Source: Paragonimus westermani
Lineage: Eukaryota > Platyhelminthes > Trematoda > Plagiorchiida > Troglotrematidae
Reading direction: 5' to 3'
Length of the DNA stretch: 64,000 nt
Assembly (NCBI GenBank): GCA_008508345.1
Contig: QNGE01002731.1
Location: 40,844 to 104,843 of the forward strand
Of this stretch, positions 12,501 through 26,900 are shown piece after piece (within the stretch, counting starts at the first letter, position 1; the number at the start of each line of letters is the position of its first letter). Both the position numbers and the translations under genes were made by a program. The notes beneath the pieces were generated by a model. It did no database searches. It saw only the letters and a program-made list of their open reading frames with translations, and had not been told where the DNA came from.

Positions 12501-15500
12501 AAGTATTTTCCCAAAACAAGCCAGTGTTCGCGGTATTTTTGGGGCTGTTGCGATTCACCGCACAAACACGGTGATGTGTGCCCATAAACAAATGGTTACC
12601 GACTTGACCCTCATTGGGTAATTGTGTCTTATTACGAAAGACTCCCGGGGTTCTTTAATGTTTTCATTTTTCTATCACGTGTCTCTCCAGCAGTTTTGGT
12701 TCCCCATCAAGTTTAAAAGTGCTTGTTTACATCCTCTCCATCCCTCACTTAACTTCTCACGACCTATTAAGCCTAAGACTTGATCAACCTGACCTGATAA
12801 ACCTCACCAGTGTTAAAGTGCCTGCTCACTATGCATTTGCTGCATCAGTTTCACGAACCAAATATCCGTGCCTAAGTTATGCTGTGCTACTGAGTTTCAG
12901 TTTATTTTGAGAAACCACTGCTTCGGACTGTAAATTTTAAAAGACCGCAGCTGGTACCTCAGTGATTAAAGGCTCAACACCTACCTACGACCGACAGTCT
13001 CAGTTCCGGTTATGGACGCATTTTTCTGCATTTGTTGTCCTTCTTAATGCAGAGAAAACCGTACATCTAGAAGGAAAACACAATCTGGCTTACATTCACA
13101 AAGAAATACCCCATTAATAAGTGTATGCGTAACGGACTACCCATTAAATGCTCCCTTAACGATGCACTCTGAATAAGGTTGCCGTTTATAAAATTAGAAC
13201 AAATGAACGATGTTGTGAGAGATAAATGTCTAAACAATGTTCCTTATGTTATGACCATCAGCGTACCTGAAATTATAACATTTACGAAATTTTGCCGGTA
13301 CAACAGGAAACATTTCTTAAGATCGAGTAGTGCTTAAACCTAGTAATCACGAAGGTAAATATGGAGGAAAGATGAACAATGGAGACGAGCGTAATACAGA
13401 TTAAACAATTAACCCGTTTGAGGATATTGCAAGAAATCAAATAAGGTGCCAGAGAGTGAGTCAAACCGTGACGCAGGGAACGAGCAACGTGGGTGATGAA
13501 GTGGGAAACTTTGACGTGTATGCAGATAACAACTCAGTGACTCACGCCCTTATAGGGCGTAGCTTAAAAACAACCTCTGTTGAAAACCTTCAGGTGCAAT
13601 CTACTTAGAGGGCCAAGGGATTTGGAACGAACACTTTGTCAACAACCAAAATTAGATCGAGTCCTGATAGACTACAGTTATCTGAGTAGAGACTTCCAAT
13701 GTACAACGTTCTCCACATGAGTGGTCATCGCCAACATTCCCAATCGCGTTAACTCAGACCATTAAGTGAGGCATCCATTACATAAGCACAACTACTCAAT
13801 CATGGCATGCCCAGACTGCAACGTACTGTCATACTCTGTGGTCATGGATGGTTTGTCTCACACGTTCAGTTTTCCACTGGATCAGTAAGTGCACGTCGGT
13901 GAATCGACGCTACAATTTTACCAACCTTCGTCTCAACGAGCTTCGGCAGATCACCAGATGTATATATCCATCCATGTCCGAGAAATTTTGTTGACTACCG
14001 GTCCCTAAATGAAGCCGTTGTTTGTGTCAGCGGGCTGCTCACATGTGCTCAAATATCCCGATTCACTGATATGTTACACGCCCTTTTCATAGCTACACCA
14101 CCCACCTTAACACTACGGAGAATGTTTTCTTTACGGTCAAAATCGTACAATCAACAACGGAACAAGAACAAGTGAATATTTAAACCATTTCTTGTCATAA
14201 CCTCTCAGTCTATGAACTCTGAATCCAAAAGACAAGGAGGAAATTTGATTGGATATATACCTCACGTGACTGACACTCCTTCCACTGGTTTCTGAAATAC
14301 GCGAAACATTTTCAAATCAATGAGTAAATTTGAACGGCTTTTTTGTCGTTGAACCAAAAGGTGAAGCTTATCTGCTGCCTTATGAAAACAACGAAAAAAA
14401 TTTGTTTACTAGATGCCATGGAACAGAAGTTTAGTCACACTTCTGACGCCATCAGAAAAATGACTGTGGGAAAAGTATTTATCTTCAGGAACATGCCAGA
14501 GTGATCGCCATGTCCTCTGATTGATCGGGCGGACATGGAAAATATATTCGTTTGCCTCTTATTCACCGCCGATTTATCCGCGGGTCTTCTCAGTCTTTGA
14601 CTTTACAGTCCCTCACTGAGCATTATCCAGATTGTAACATTGCGATCATGGTTCACGTGTAGGCAGCTAACATTTGCTAACCGGAGAGATATTGTGTTTG
14701 TGTTCTCCAAAAAGTATGGTAAACTCAATGAAACGTTACTCGATATGGCTTGGAAGTGGAGTCAGGACGTCAACAGCTGATCACAACGTGAACCCGGATC
14801 ATTGTTTCTGCATTGTTCACAGAGTGCCTACATAGGATCAAAGATCAGTTCCATGCCAAAACATAACAGCAGCGGATGCGGTCGTCAACAGTATGTCATC
14901 TTATAGTATGCTAACATAAGCAGGTTATTCAGGCTATTGAACTCTTTTGACCCACTAGCCGCCTAATCATTCTATCCATCTTGAGTTACTATTAAAAGAT
15001 TGTCTAAACCATTGTCTAAACCATGTCAAGGCTGCTGTTCATTGAGTAGTCGCAACTGCGCTGTTCTCAAGTTTTAATGAACGTGTACTATTCAAATTTC
15101 AGAAATTTGATGAACTGGTGACGACATGTTTGCTTACCTGTTTGAGTGTTGAATCGAAATACATCATTCTCATCGGGTAGCTTTGGAAAACATTGTTAAA
15201 TTTAGCCATTTTTCCTGATAAAACTACACATTCGGTGAACTGTCATTATTGGGCAAAAATCAACAAGTTCGAGCCATTCAGCTGTCATTGTTACCCAAAC
15301 CAATGCACTCTCATAATCACACGACTTTATCTTGCTTTAAAACAACCATATGGGAAAAGCTAACTGCCGGATTATTTCCCTATCCATGTTCTTTTACTGC
15401 GAGTTTCCAGTCGATATCTAGGACTGCATAAAATAGCTAGGACAAGTTGTTCTCACACTGAGAATATGTCATATTCAAAAATTATACAGCAAGAACAACT

Positions 15501-18500
15501 GTAATGGAAATACCCACAGTTCACGTGAAAAATGACATTCTGCCTTGTCCTTCAGATTTTCATTCAGACCCCAACAAATGATCAAAGTAGTTGACTTCAC
15601 ATCGTGAATTCTTCGTAGAGATATAGTACTTGCACGTGCATACCGTGTCCTAAACAGTAAAGATCTGATCACGACACTAGATGATGACACTTAGAAACAC
15701 AAATTGCTTGTTCCTGATGACGTAATCGCTGATTTTGCATAATGCTTTCTTCATCGTTAAGGGGTGAGGAAGATCTTAACTTCGATTGGTTGCATAAGCC
15801 ATGGCAACCTCGAATATAAGTAATCACTTTCCGTGATGTTTAACGTGCCGCCACGTGGCATGCCAAAGCTTACACTCAAGTTGTCCACTTAGTTCCCGTG
15901 CAGCGTACCCAACCCGATTGAAGTGGAGCATAATTCTACATCTGCTTCATGGCAATTTGTCTTTCATGGTCCTTACTACTGCAAGTCATGTACGGCTTCA
16001 GATGAAAACAACATCGCACAACCGCTATAAACGGTACACAGAGACACTATAAACTGTATTCCAAATAAACTTCGAAAAACCATCCAATCGAAATTGTGAA
16101 AGAGGAAACAATGTTGTGCTTTTTGCGAGTTGAAGAATTCGATTTTTTCAAAACAAACATTAGAAACTGAGACATCAATAGGTCCGGTTTGAATTCAGCT
16201 TGCATTTCTAGTTTGGTAGGGTAGATGTTAACGTACTAAATAGGCTGTTCGATACGAGATCAACTTGATCTTCCAAATCAACCTCGGAATTTTTCATTCA
16301 TATCTTTTTTGACGTAATGTTGGGTAGTAAATAACTGACAATTTCTTGGAGCATCACATTTGTAGGTAACGACCAGATTTCGAGAAAAGGTGTATCATCG
16401 TTCAATGTACTTCAAGGATCTCGAGCTGATCCGAAATCGGTTCACAAATATAAGGATTCCCCAAAAGAGTGACAACATGGTGTCATTAACACAGACAGTG
16501 ACAGTGTTGTAAAACACAAGCCGGCCGTTTCTACTCTGACTGTCAGATGCGCTTGTGCACCAGCTCTGGGCAACGTGAAGACACCGTGGCAAGAGTTCTT
16601 CCGAAGTAAGGGTTCCAACAGTGGTTCCGTGAAAAGAAAGAACACAAACAAGCAAAAACTGAAGACCGAAACAAAAACTGAAATGGCGCCAACAAGACAT
16701 CAGCACGCTCTGTTACACAACTGAAATCCAGTCAGTGCGTACTTGCTAGGTTCAACTGCGTTACAACCTCTTGGTCAAGTCTAGTGTTAAAACGATTTGC
16801 ATGTAGCACGTTTGAGTACACAGCGTCAGTCTATATTGTCTAAGCATCAGACCCCTTTGAATGCAAGTAAAGTCGCAGCAGATGAGTAAAACATGTCAAG
16901 CTAATTTTGTGGATCAAAACAGTGACCCGCTGAGAGCACACGCCGAGCGATCGATGGAATCGCCTTTCCCATGAGTAGTAGAGAAAGCTTTTTACGCACG
17001 AGTAGTTAGAACTCCCCTGATCCCGGGGACATTTTAACCAGCCGCTTCCGGAAAAAACTGCGCTCAAGCTTCTCTCTCGGAAGATCTCGCCAGCAAGTGC
17101 AAATACTTGTCACGGACGGGTGTTGGATTCGGGCCACATTTTTATCGGGAAACCACGTTGCGCAGTGTGCAAGTAGCCTGGCAGTTAGCACAACCAACTT
17201 ACTATAGGCAATGGTTCACCCAAGTTAGCCCGCAAATGCTGTGAATATTGTCGGATCATCTCGATAAGAGACACTGAGTGTTCTATTCACTTTCGTCATT
17301 TAACCCATAACTAGGACTTCTCCTCACGTTGAACTCGCAGATCATAAAGCTGGCTGATCTGTTGTCAATTGGGTAAACCGTACGGTTTGCTCACTTCCGG
17401 GTTTTTCCACTGAACTACGTCAATGATCCAATTTGCTATTTTGACTGGCGCTCAACCAAATGATAAAGTAAGCTTTTTTTATTCTTCCTGAGTGCGCTCA
17501 AACAACTACTGGCCAAGTAGATAATTTGACTAACAGAATGAGTTGTTACAACACATAATTTGCATGTAAGACTTAATTTTCTGGTCTAATCTGGTGTGAG
17601 TAGTTCAGCGCTGTGTACTGAATGGCAATGCTGCATCATTGTTTACTGTCTGGCTAAACACTTCAAATATAAAATCTAGTGTACTAGGAAATTTTTGATC
17701 AGCTACTGACAACCTACTTGAAACAATGAACATAAATAATGGTCGAGGTTTGTTTACAGTTCACGTAGTTAAGAGTTTCATTAAAGATTTCGATTGATCA
17801 GCATTACTGTATTTTTGCTGGGAGAAAGAAGTTCACTTCAAATATCACACACATTTGTGACCGGAAAGAGAGTCTACGAACTGAATTTAAGGCTTAACTG
17901 GGTTTTGTCAAACCAGTCAGTAGCAACACCTAAACTGGGTTCCATGAGACAAAAATGCATCGAAAAAAGACAGCTCTGTCTGTTTCCTATCAAATCTAGA
18001 CTGAAACAATTATAACCGCAAAGTATTTGCGTTAACAGTGGACTATTCAATCAGGTTTCAAGGCGTCAGCTGCTCGACTATTCATTTTCAGTATGGGACT
18101 TCACATCGCGCACCGACATGACGGAAAATCTTTCATCGTGTTTACAGATGGCCTCAATCCCGGTCCACCAGTATCTCATTTAGAAGCGAGTTACAAATTG
18201 CATGAGAGTTGAATGAAAGTTTCCTCCAGTCTTCAGCTTGTAAGTGCCGTTTTAACTTTGGCAAATGTCCAGAGACGTTCTTAACACTGGTTAGATGTAG
18301 TCAACATACAGACTGCAGTGTGAACACGTTCAGTCTTTACAGGACCCATTCGGGCCCCTGACATTGAAGAACATTTCTACTTACAATATCTACTTCCAGT
18401 TTAAACACTGATCACGGCAAAGTCGCTTGATATATTGTATGCACCGGCTGAAATTTTGGAGTGTCGAGTGTAAATTTTGTGAATGTTTTTGTTGTTTATC

Positions 18501-20749
18501 ATTGGTTATGCTATTCTGGTAGTAGTCTTCAGTAGCCCTGACAACTGTCCTTTGCAAACCTCGTCCCGCAATAGTCTTAGGTACACCAGTCAGAAGTGTA
18601 CTACTGCAACCAATCGGAAATGTTTAGCCTCCTCTGGTGACGTTGGTTCTGCAACCGTCAATCAGAACGGCTAACCACGATACGATTCGCACAATACTAA
18701 TTTACATCTCATACTCACTTATTGTAAGAACTAGTGTCCATAAAAGTGCTCGGAATTTCCAACGAATAAAATGTGTCTGAAATTATTGGTTTTTTCTTTC
18801 TTTCTCCGAATCAGGTCTTCATCACGAGCAATTTCATTCTTTGCAGATGGCTTGACAACTTCAAATGTAATGGTTCACTTGTCAGTTTTGCAGGTCCTGT
18901 AAATAATAACAAATTTTAAAATGGGTGCATGCATTTCTGTTCGAAAAAGGTATTCTACATGCAAAAAGTGTAGGCTGCCCATGTTACCGAGCAAACAGAA
19001 CAGTGGTTGCAATGGCTTTTGATATGCCACTTGTGTTTGGCAACACACCAACTCTTCACGGTATATGTTAAATGTCTCCATGAACATGTGCAATGAATAT
19101 GCAGTCCGATCATATTTTTAAAACTCGTTCGGACTGCTTAGATCGGGCAGAAATTGTTGGTGTATTGATTTGGGGTCAAGAAGTTAGTAATGCAGATGAT
19201 GGAATTTTATATTCAACTTTAAACGATTCGACTAACTCCCTCGACGAGGCTTGCCGTTATTGTTCAGAAAACAGTCGGCAATTTGCCGCATAATGGTACA
19301 TACGGAAGTTACAAACCAGTTTGAACACAACAGTACAAAACCAAGCGTACCTGATATTTCAGCCTCAAAAATCAACCAGATTTTCAAAACCCTGAATTCC
19401 TAAGTAACTCTGATAATATACGAGCAGTTCGATCCACTCGTAAATGTTAAATCTCTCCACCTTCACCGTCTGGATCGTACTTAACTCCTTATTCCAACAG
19501 TGCGAGAACGATGCTATTTGTTATGATCGTCTATCAGTTACATTGCAGTAGACAAGAAAAACCGGACTGCCTGTGTACAAAATGCAAAAATGATCATTTG
19601 CCCAGCAATAAAATAAATCGACGAAGGCTGAAAAATCACATAAATGAATCATGCAATCAGCGTCGGCTGGCATCACCACGAAAACAGGTTTACACAAGAA
19701 GCCATGTGTTAATACATTCTTGTGCGATAACACCTAGTCTAGATCAATGCGACGTGCAAATAAGATGTTCTATAATGTCCTACCTAAGGGACACCTGAAT
19801 GTATACAAATCAGGTGGGCTATTCTATGACAACATACAAGTCATTGTGAATGTTCTGTAGTTATAATACTTTATTTGATTCACCGTTTTGGACACGGATC
19901 TTCTGAACAATCTCAGAATTTAGATGAAGCCAGAAATTACAGGTTACAGATATACTCAAACTGTTTATCTTATAAAAAAAGACACATGAATGAACTACCG
20001 ATGTTAGGACATGTGTAGACGCCCTCATTAAAGCATTTCTTAAGATATGATATCTACTTTAGTGCCGCGAAATCTTACAACGAATTCGTATTAGTCAGCG
20101 CTCCCTGTTGCACCAAACCTTATCGAGTTGCAATGCAAATCACCTTTAAATGGTAGCTGTATAATCACACAGTGGTCAGTCCAGTTTCCACGTGTCACTT
20201 CTCTGTTGTTTGGATCCACACGTTCATGGGTTCGTTGGTTTGTGCAAAAACTGAAGAAACGAATGTCTATACGTCCCTTACCTCATGGCGAGTAATTTTT
20301 TTTCGGGTTTCTCAAAAGCGTAAACAACCAGTTCTTAGTTTTAGAAAAAAGCTGAATGTGAAGCTAAACACCACTTGTGGCATGTTAACATCAGGACTGT
20401 CAACTAAATGACTTCTAAGCAAAAAAGATCGTCAGATAGGCAAACAGACAGACCGAGTTAGGAAAAAAGCAGATCTAACGGAACATCTAAGTATATAGAC
20501 AGTGTCTGAGCTGTAGTCGGGAGAAATGTAATACCGGTTATCCACCGTCTCGTATGCCGATTGTTGTAAACTTGGAAAGGTTTGGTTATGATTAGGAATT
20601 TATACAATGATTTCCTGCAAGAACGGGCCTTACAAAGAAGGGATTTCGCTCACATAGTTGTCTTTCTGTTTGCTATCGATATTTAAAGTATAACTCCTAA
20701 AACGTTTATTTCTGGTTAACTGAGAGACCTGAAATAGAGAATTTGGTAG
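9587..20749. other. Gene-free stretch
   Basis: No gene or known repeat is supported. The longest frame is a minus-strand 139-codon, hydrophobic one at 9,733-10,152, immediately 3' of the Penelope remnant, with no recognised domain. Small structures seen: a 7-bp hairpin with a 3-nt loop at 13,544-13,560, a tandem pair of the 12-mer attgtctaaacc at 14,999-15,024, and a 7-bp hairpin at 19,792-19,816. All are within chance expectation for this length. Confidence 0.55.
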
Positions 20750-20985
20750 GCTAGGCAGTGCGCCACCAAACTGCCGGTCCTTTTATGCTAGCTAACTCCC
20801 AACACAACTGGAGCCTAACCAGCGCTCCGTTCCGAGCAGCCTCGCTGCTTGGATGGTTGGCATCACACTGCTGGTTTGAACCGGCGACCGGTAGGTCAAG
20901 CGAAAGAGCAGGCAAGTGAGAGTGTGTCCAAACAGCGCTGATGCACGGACGTGTGGAACTTGCCTTGTACGTTTGAGTCAATCAG
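20750..20985 (-). repeat. GC-rich interspersed-repeat candidate with tRNA-like B box
   Basis: This 236-bp block stands out from flanking AT-rich DNA by its GC content. On the minus strand it holds GGTTCAAACC (complement of about 20,874-20,883), which fits the RNA polymerase III B-box consensus GGTTCRANNCC, so a tRNA-derived SINE is the likely origin. An A box at the right distance is not clear. The block is open on the minus strand for 76 codons (no ATG at the start). The peptide, with a stretch like HSHLPALSLDLPVAGSN, resembles conceptual translations of repeats that I recall in fluke gene models. That resemblance is from memory and untested. I do not regard the frame as a gene. Confidence 0.4.
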
Positions 20986-23900
20986 GTTATAACACATTGT
21001 GGGCAAAGTAGTTGTCCTCTCCCACCTCCAATCAGCGTTGTTGTCATTTTTCCTATAAAACCATCAGACAAGTCGTATATGGGCTGGCAATTTCGAACCA
21101 AACGGTTGCGTAAACGGATAATCCACATAGAAAATTTACTTCATGTCCCAGGTAATTCGAGCTTTATAACTGATTATGATCAATGCCGATTTCATCAACC
21201 GGACATCTTATGGAAAACTGTGGTCATCAAATACACCCGCGTGTACCATAAATGACACAGCCGGATACCACAAAACTACTATTAATCTGCTACATTTAGA
21301 ACTTTGGCCTGCCATGAATCAAAACTAGTTCTATAAGTAGTACGACTTATCTTCAAAGAAACACCCTCTTTGAGGATTACAGTACGCACATTATCGTCAT
21401 TTTTTTAATACGTACTATTTCACACAGAAACAATCTAATATTTACCATCTTGATTCGACAGTCATTAAAAAAGGCTCACTGCACAGCCTTTTTCCTCCTC
21501 TGTTTATGGAAACGATACACTGAAATTGCCTAGAAAAGCCGTGTTTGGATGTACAACGACATTTAGTCGAATAATGTGATTCTGAATATCAGTAGATCTG
21601 GCAGTTCTGAGGGTCGTCTTGTGAGAAGTATAAGTATTTATCTCTGATGATCCACCCTGATAGGAGCATTGTAATTTTCTCTTTTGGCAATCCCAGGAAC
21701 TAATGAAGACTTGAAAGAGAAGTCATTAGTGATTCCGTTGTCTGAGTAAGATACAGTGCACTTGGATCTGCGAACTGTCAATATTAACACTGACAATGAC
21801 CACCATCGTACATACAGAGGGTTATTTATCAGCGTCTCGTCAGTTACCAAAGCTAGTGCAAGTCTACAACGAACTACTTGTGATACTACAATGAAGTCTC
21901 AGCGTGGTTCCTCGTAGGGAATAAAATTCGAAACTGGCATAACGATCATCACCAATCTCTACGTGGGTTGTCATCAGAACAAAATAAAGATACGGCCAGA
22001 TTGATCTGTGCTACAAAAAAAATGAAACGCGCGCATTGAACCTGTACACGATTGACAACATCTGCTTTTAATTTATTCTGTCACAGTGGCAGAAGTTGAA
22101 GGAATTCTGTGAATAAACGTCACTCCTGATGGCCAGTTGCGGTTCGACTCACACACCAATTATCCAGCACACACCTGAAAGCATCCGTAACTCAACCAGC
22201 TAACGTCAAGAAGTAGGGAGGTAGGACAGTGTGAAAGCGTAACCCTTCTGTCTTTCAGACAAAATATAGACAGACACGTATAGTGTGGTTTAGGCTGAAA
22301 GGAAGACTGTTGAAAAGGGACGTTAAGAAATGTTTTACCAAACGACTGTGTCAATGCAGTATACCAGAGTAGAAGATAAATCTTTACAATTTGTACTGTG
22401 AACCGAAACATGCCTTCAGTATAGGGTACGCAAACGGCTTTGAAAAACAGAAAAGGTGGAAATGAAATGGTCACTATTCACGACGTCGGAATCACTCGGA
22501 AACGCGTGATCCACAGCATCATGACACAACTGAATGTGAACAACCGATCGAGGTTGATAGAACGATCGGTTGACGTCAAATAGTCTAAATTACAGTAGCA
22601 CGTCATCCGACCAGGTTTCCAAAGTTGAAGACAGTAGTGGAGACAACGGTTTAATACACAGAATTTAATAGGGAGAACAAAAATAAGCGTGATAAATATT
22701 AAAAAATCTCAATTGTAATTAACTGCAGAATAAGTAGGTGTCAGCGGAACAGGCAACGATAGGGCTTACGCAGCCGGAAATAATGCAACAGTCGGATTGA
22801 AAGCAGAGTTAGTACATCGGAGAAGAAGCGTACTAAAACAATTCAACTGGCACACCAGTGAGAAACTAAACTGAGACGAGATAAACTGATTTACTCATTG
22901 GTTTGACAGCGGTTTGGGGGGTCAGTAGAACACAAGAGAATTTGCCAACGGCTGACAAGACTCGACGGACTGTCCAAAAGTAGTCTATTTTACAGCCAAT
23001 ACAAGGAGGTCATTCATGTGATAAGACAATAATGAACAGAAGTTCGCAGTTTACGAGGAGCCGTTGATGAGGTTTGATGTAATTAGTGGACGGATCGATT
23101 GACGTCGGCTAAACGGCACAGTGAAAATTATTAATCAATCAAGAGGCTATTGTATCAAGTAATCGAATACAGCAGGTTAGCCATAGTTGTTGGGGCGCAG
23201 AACGGAAGAAACAGAGAATAGATAACATTTTAAAACAGAATGCACAATGTGGGACCGGTTACAACTCCAGTATGAACAATAAGATCAGAGTAATTCAGAA
23301 GCTTACGACCAGACAACCTAAAAGTACTTCAGTAGATCAACAACATACTGACAAACAATCATACCAGGCTGCAACAACTCAACATCGCGTGCACGCATAT
23401 TTTTGTTGATTCCATACACACTTGACTATGCCTGCAATATTCGCGATAAATGTAGCATGGACTACTTCTGCATGTTCTAAATATTCCTCAGTTAGTAGAG
23501 TACGTAGAATCACTGTTACGAATGCCATGCACTCATATCTGTGAACGGCCGCGTTCATCAGATTAGTAAAAATGTCAAAGATGTTTGATGAGCACTTTAT
23601 TTTTCAGTGATACATTAGTGGATGAAATTTTTGGGCTGAATTCAGAAATAGAAGTCCGAAGAATTAATGCGCATGGTTCACTGTGGAAATAGTTCATTTG
23701 TACGCATTCAGGATCTTCATGTGTAATGCTGTCGATATACAGCACTCCTTAGTCTGTTCTCGTCAATCGTTTGTCTCAATTCACTCATGGATTTTCGCGG
23801 TTAAACTGGATCTGACAATGGTCTACAGGTGGAACGTAACAGGTTCAAATGTCTGTGCACACTTGACTCAGCCGATCTCGGACATTTCTAAACAACTTCA

Positions 23901-26900
23901 ACCTTCAAATCTAACATTTGAAGTAGACACATTTCGAGTTCCCACACTTTCTTACGGATGTGTTGTTGGACGGTTAGCCTAGATAATGTGGATTTCTCTG
24001 GCCTTAAAGCTTCTTTTTCAAGGAATGAACAACAGAGCAGAACATTCTACAATTTGTTCTTTGCTATCACTCTGAAATTAAATTAAATGAAACTGCAAAA
24101 CTGCTTGAACTGCTCATTAATCTATGCAACTTATGAGATATTCTGTTCTACATTATGCGTGACTGGATGAATAGAATTGAAATTCTGTTTCCACATTGTA
24201 CGGAAGGCTGATCATGGTGTTATACACGCCCTAGCTGATGGAAAGAAGCTGTGTTCAGATGGTACATTCCAACGCCTAATGGGATGCGTCAACATGTCAA
24301 ATTCGATATGCCATATCAAATGAAGGTGTGAATCATTCACAAGACGCTACATCCACAATCTATAGCACTACCAACGCCAAATATCTACATGTTCATGTAC
24401 GTGTTATGACGGAGTGGGGGTATAATATGTTTTTCCTAATTAAGGAATTCGTCTATCAAGGTGGTGATATGCTGAGAGACCGTAAAACTGGTCAGTTTAC
24501 AGTTTCCGGATATGTTTACATGGTTACAGGCTACCGCATTTTTATCACAAGAATTAAAACAGTACTTCTAAGCCCAACCAAAAGTAACACGTTTACCTAA
24601 TTAGTGACTGCAATATTGCACTGTCATTTGCACAGAATCTGACATGGGATTATAGCATGTACTAAGGATTATCCTTCAAATTATGATGGCCAGAATAGTT
24701 CGTCTAGTCTTGCGATGTCTGCATGATCCTTCACTGCTGATGGCAGTCAAAATACTAATAGTGGTTAAAATCTTTCGTATACGATTATGAATTATCAACA
24801 TGCAGTGTGCAACTCGGACGATTATATTCACATCTTATATCCTGCAGAATCCAACAATGGTGTCTGTTACAGTTACAAAGGCTCACTTAACCGTTCAGTC
24901 GATCGATTGACGAATAAGTTTCTCTTTTGTCATCTCACACTAAGTGTTGTTGGAACCATAGATCTAGTCGTAGCGTACCTGATGTGCTGTCTACCCAAAC
25001 TGCAGCACGCATGAATCAATCGTCCATGATCATTATAACACAACTGAGGCTGCAGGCGTCAATGTTAAGAATTAGGAGATGCATTCCTCAATTTACAGAG
25101 ACGCTAACAACCAACACCAGAACAACCAGGTACTTCTAGACTGTTTCTTTTAACCCTGGTTTGAGGTCGAACGTTTAAACAGCTACCAGTCTGTCTGCAA
25201 ACACTACAAGATCGTGTGAAACCACACACAAAGCGCTATATGGAATTTGAGGACATGCAGGCGTCAGGCGACTTATAATCAATAATTTATGGTTTTTCGT
25301 GTTTCGGCGAACTAAATAGAGGTTTTTCAACTTTTAATGCCCAACAGCCATAGGACTAATCTTCGAAGTTACCAGTAGATTTATATGCTTCAGTGATAAA
25401 CAGAGAGTAAAAGATGGACGTTACCCACGTCTTCAGTCTGGATGAACTCAGTGCCTTCACTCAGATTCTAGAGATTCACGCTAATGAAAAAAATACAAGA
25501 AAACAAGATTTATTGTAAATAACCACAACGGGCATACCGCTTAACCCAGTCGTGTGAGTGAACAAACACAATATAACACTGTGAGTGTACATACATTTCT
25601 GGTAATGTCACTCAACCCCACCGACCCACCTTTTTGGCCACCACAAACGATAACTTCTGTGTGTTCAAATGCATGTCTGGTGTAACCGGTTTCAACGCTT
25701 GAAAGGCAATACCGAACTGGGAATCAGTTTGCCTCGAAAAGTGCAAATGGACAGAGTGAAAATAGGAAAACTTCCTAATTGATTGTGCTATAATGAGCGC
25801 TTTCTCTGCAAGCGAGATAATAAAAGCTGTCTTCGAGGGACGAGACAAATTTAGAAATCACCAAAAAACCGATTAGAACCTAACAATTTTTGCGTACAGT
25901 CTGGGGCTCGTCACTCCGTGTTTTTGGGTTTATCACGCCATCTGAGGACCTTGACATGGCATACTATGGCCACAGTTTGAAAACTACATTAGTAGATTGG
26001 CTTTGTCACTGCGCCTTGTCGTTCCGTCTCCTTTTACCACACCTTGGCCATTTTTCTATGCCCTGATGAGGGCAACCTGCTGCATTGTCAAAATCAGTGT
26101 ATGCTCCTCGTTTAAAAAAGCTTTCCGGAATGAGCTACTTTACCCCTTGGAGACAGACTTCATCCTGATAAACTATACACCAGAATGCGATAGCCATTTG
26201 GTTCGGGTCCACACAAAAAACTCGCATCGTACGGGTTTTTGTTAGGTAATTAGAAGCTAGGATAGCATGTTGATACACGTGGATACTCATAAAACTGAGC
26301 GGGACGAAATAAGGGGAGTACCACACTTCTTACAAGTACCATGTCTGGTCGCGAACTGATCTTTCTGGCATTGTACAGACTGTTAGTGTAAATGCTTCTA
26401 ATAGCAGCTTAGAATCGATACCTTCATTTCACCGAAGGCCTGTTGGATTTGTGGGCCCTGGGGTGACTAATTCGATCTGTATATTTTTTCTGTGTCCGGC
26501 TGATTACATCGGCCAAGACAATTGTCGTACTGTAATTAATCCGCTCCTCTTTTCAGAAGCTTGGGTGTCTGCGGACTTCTGCTCAATTTTTCCGTCAGAC
26601 TTGTTGGTATATTGTGTGATGAATGGTTCGTGTGTTCTTTTCGGAAACCATCCTGAATTTTGTTTTCCACGCTTGCTCTCTCTAGAGTGCACTAGCATGC
26701 ACTCCTATACTGAAATCCTTCTTGTATTACAACTCACTTTTTTTCAAGTTCAGAGTTTTTCATTGCAGTCTCTTTCTCTGGTTATTCTCCGAGAGATAAG
26801 AGTTTCTTTCTCGTGCTAGCCAATCAGTTAGCTAACAAGCATTGGCAGGCTGCTCACGAAGGCTCCGATCGCACACCCACCGGTCTTGTTCCTTTGGGTT

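Noticed and set aside
22541..22572. Perfect 10-bp inverted repeat with a 12-nt loop
   Set aside because: Isolated hairpin with no element structure or open frame attached. Stems of this size are expected by chance in a window this long.
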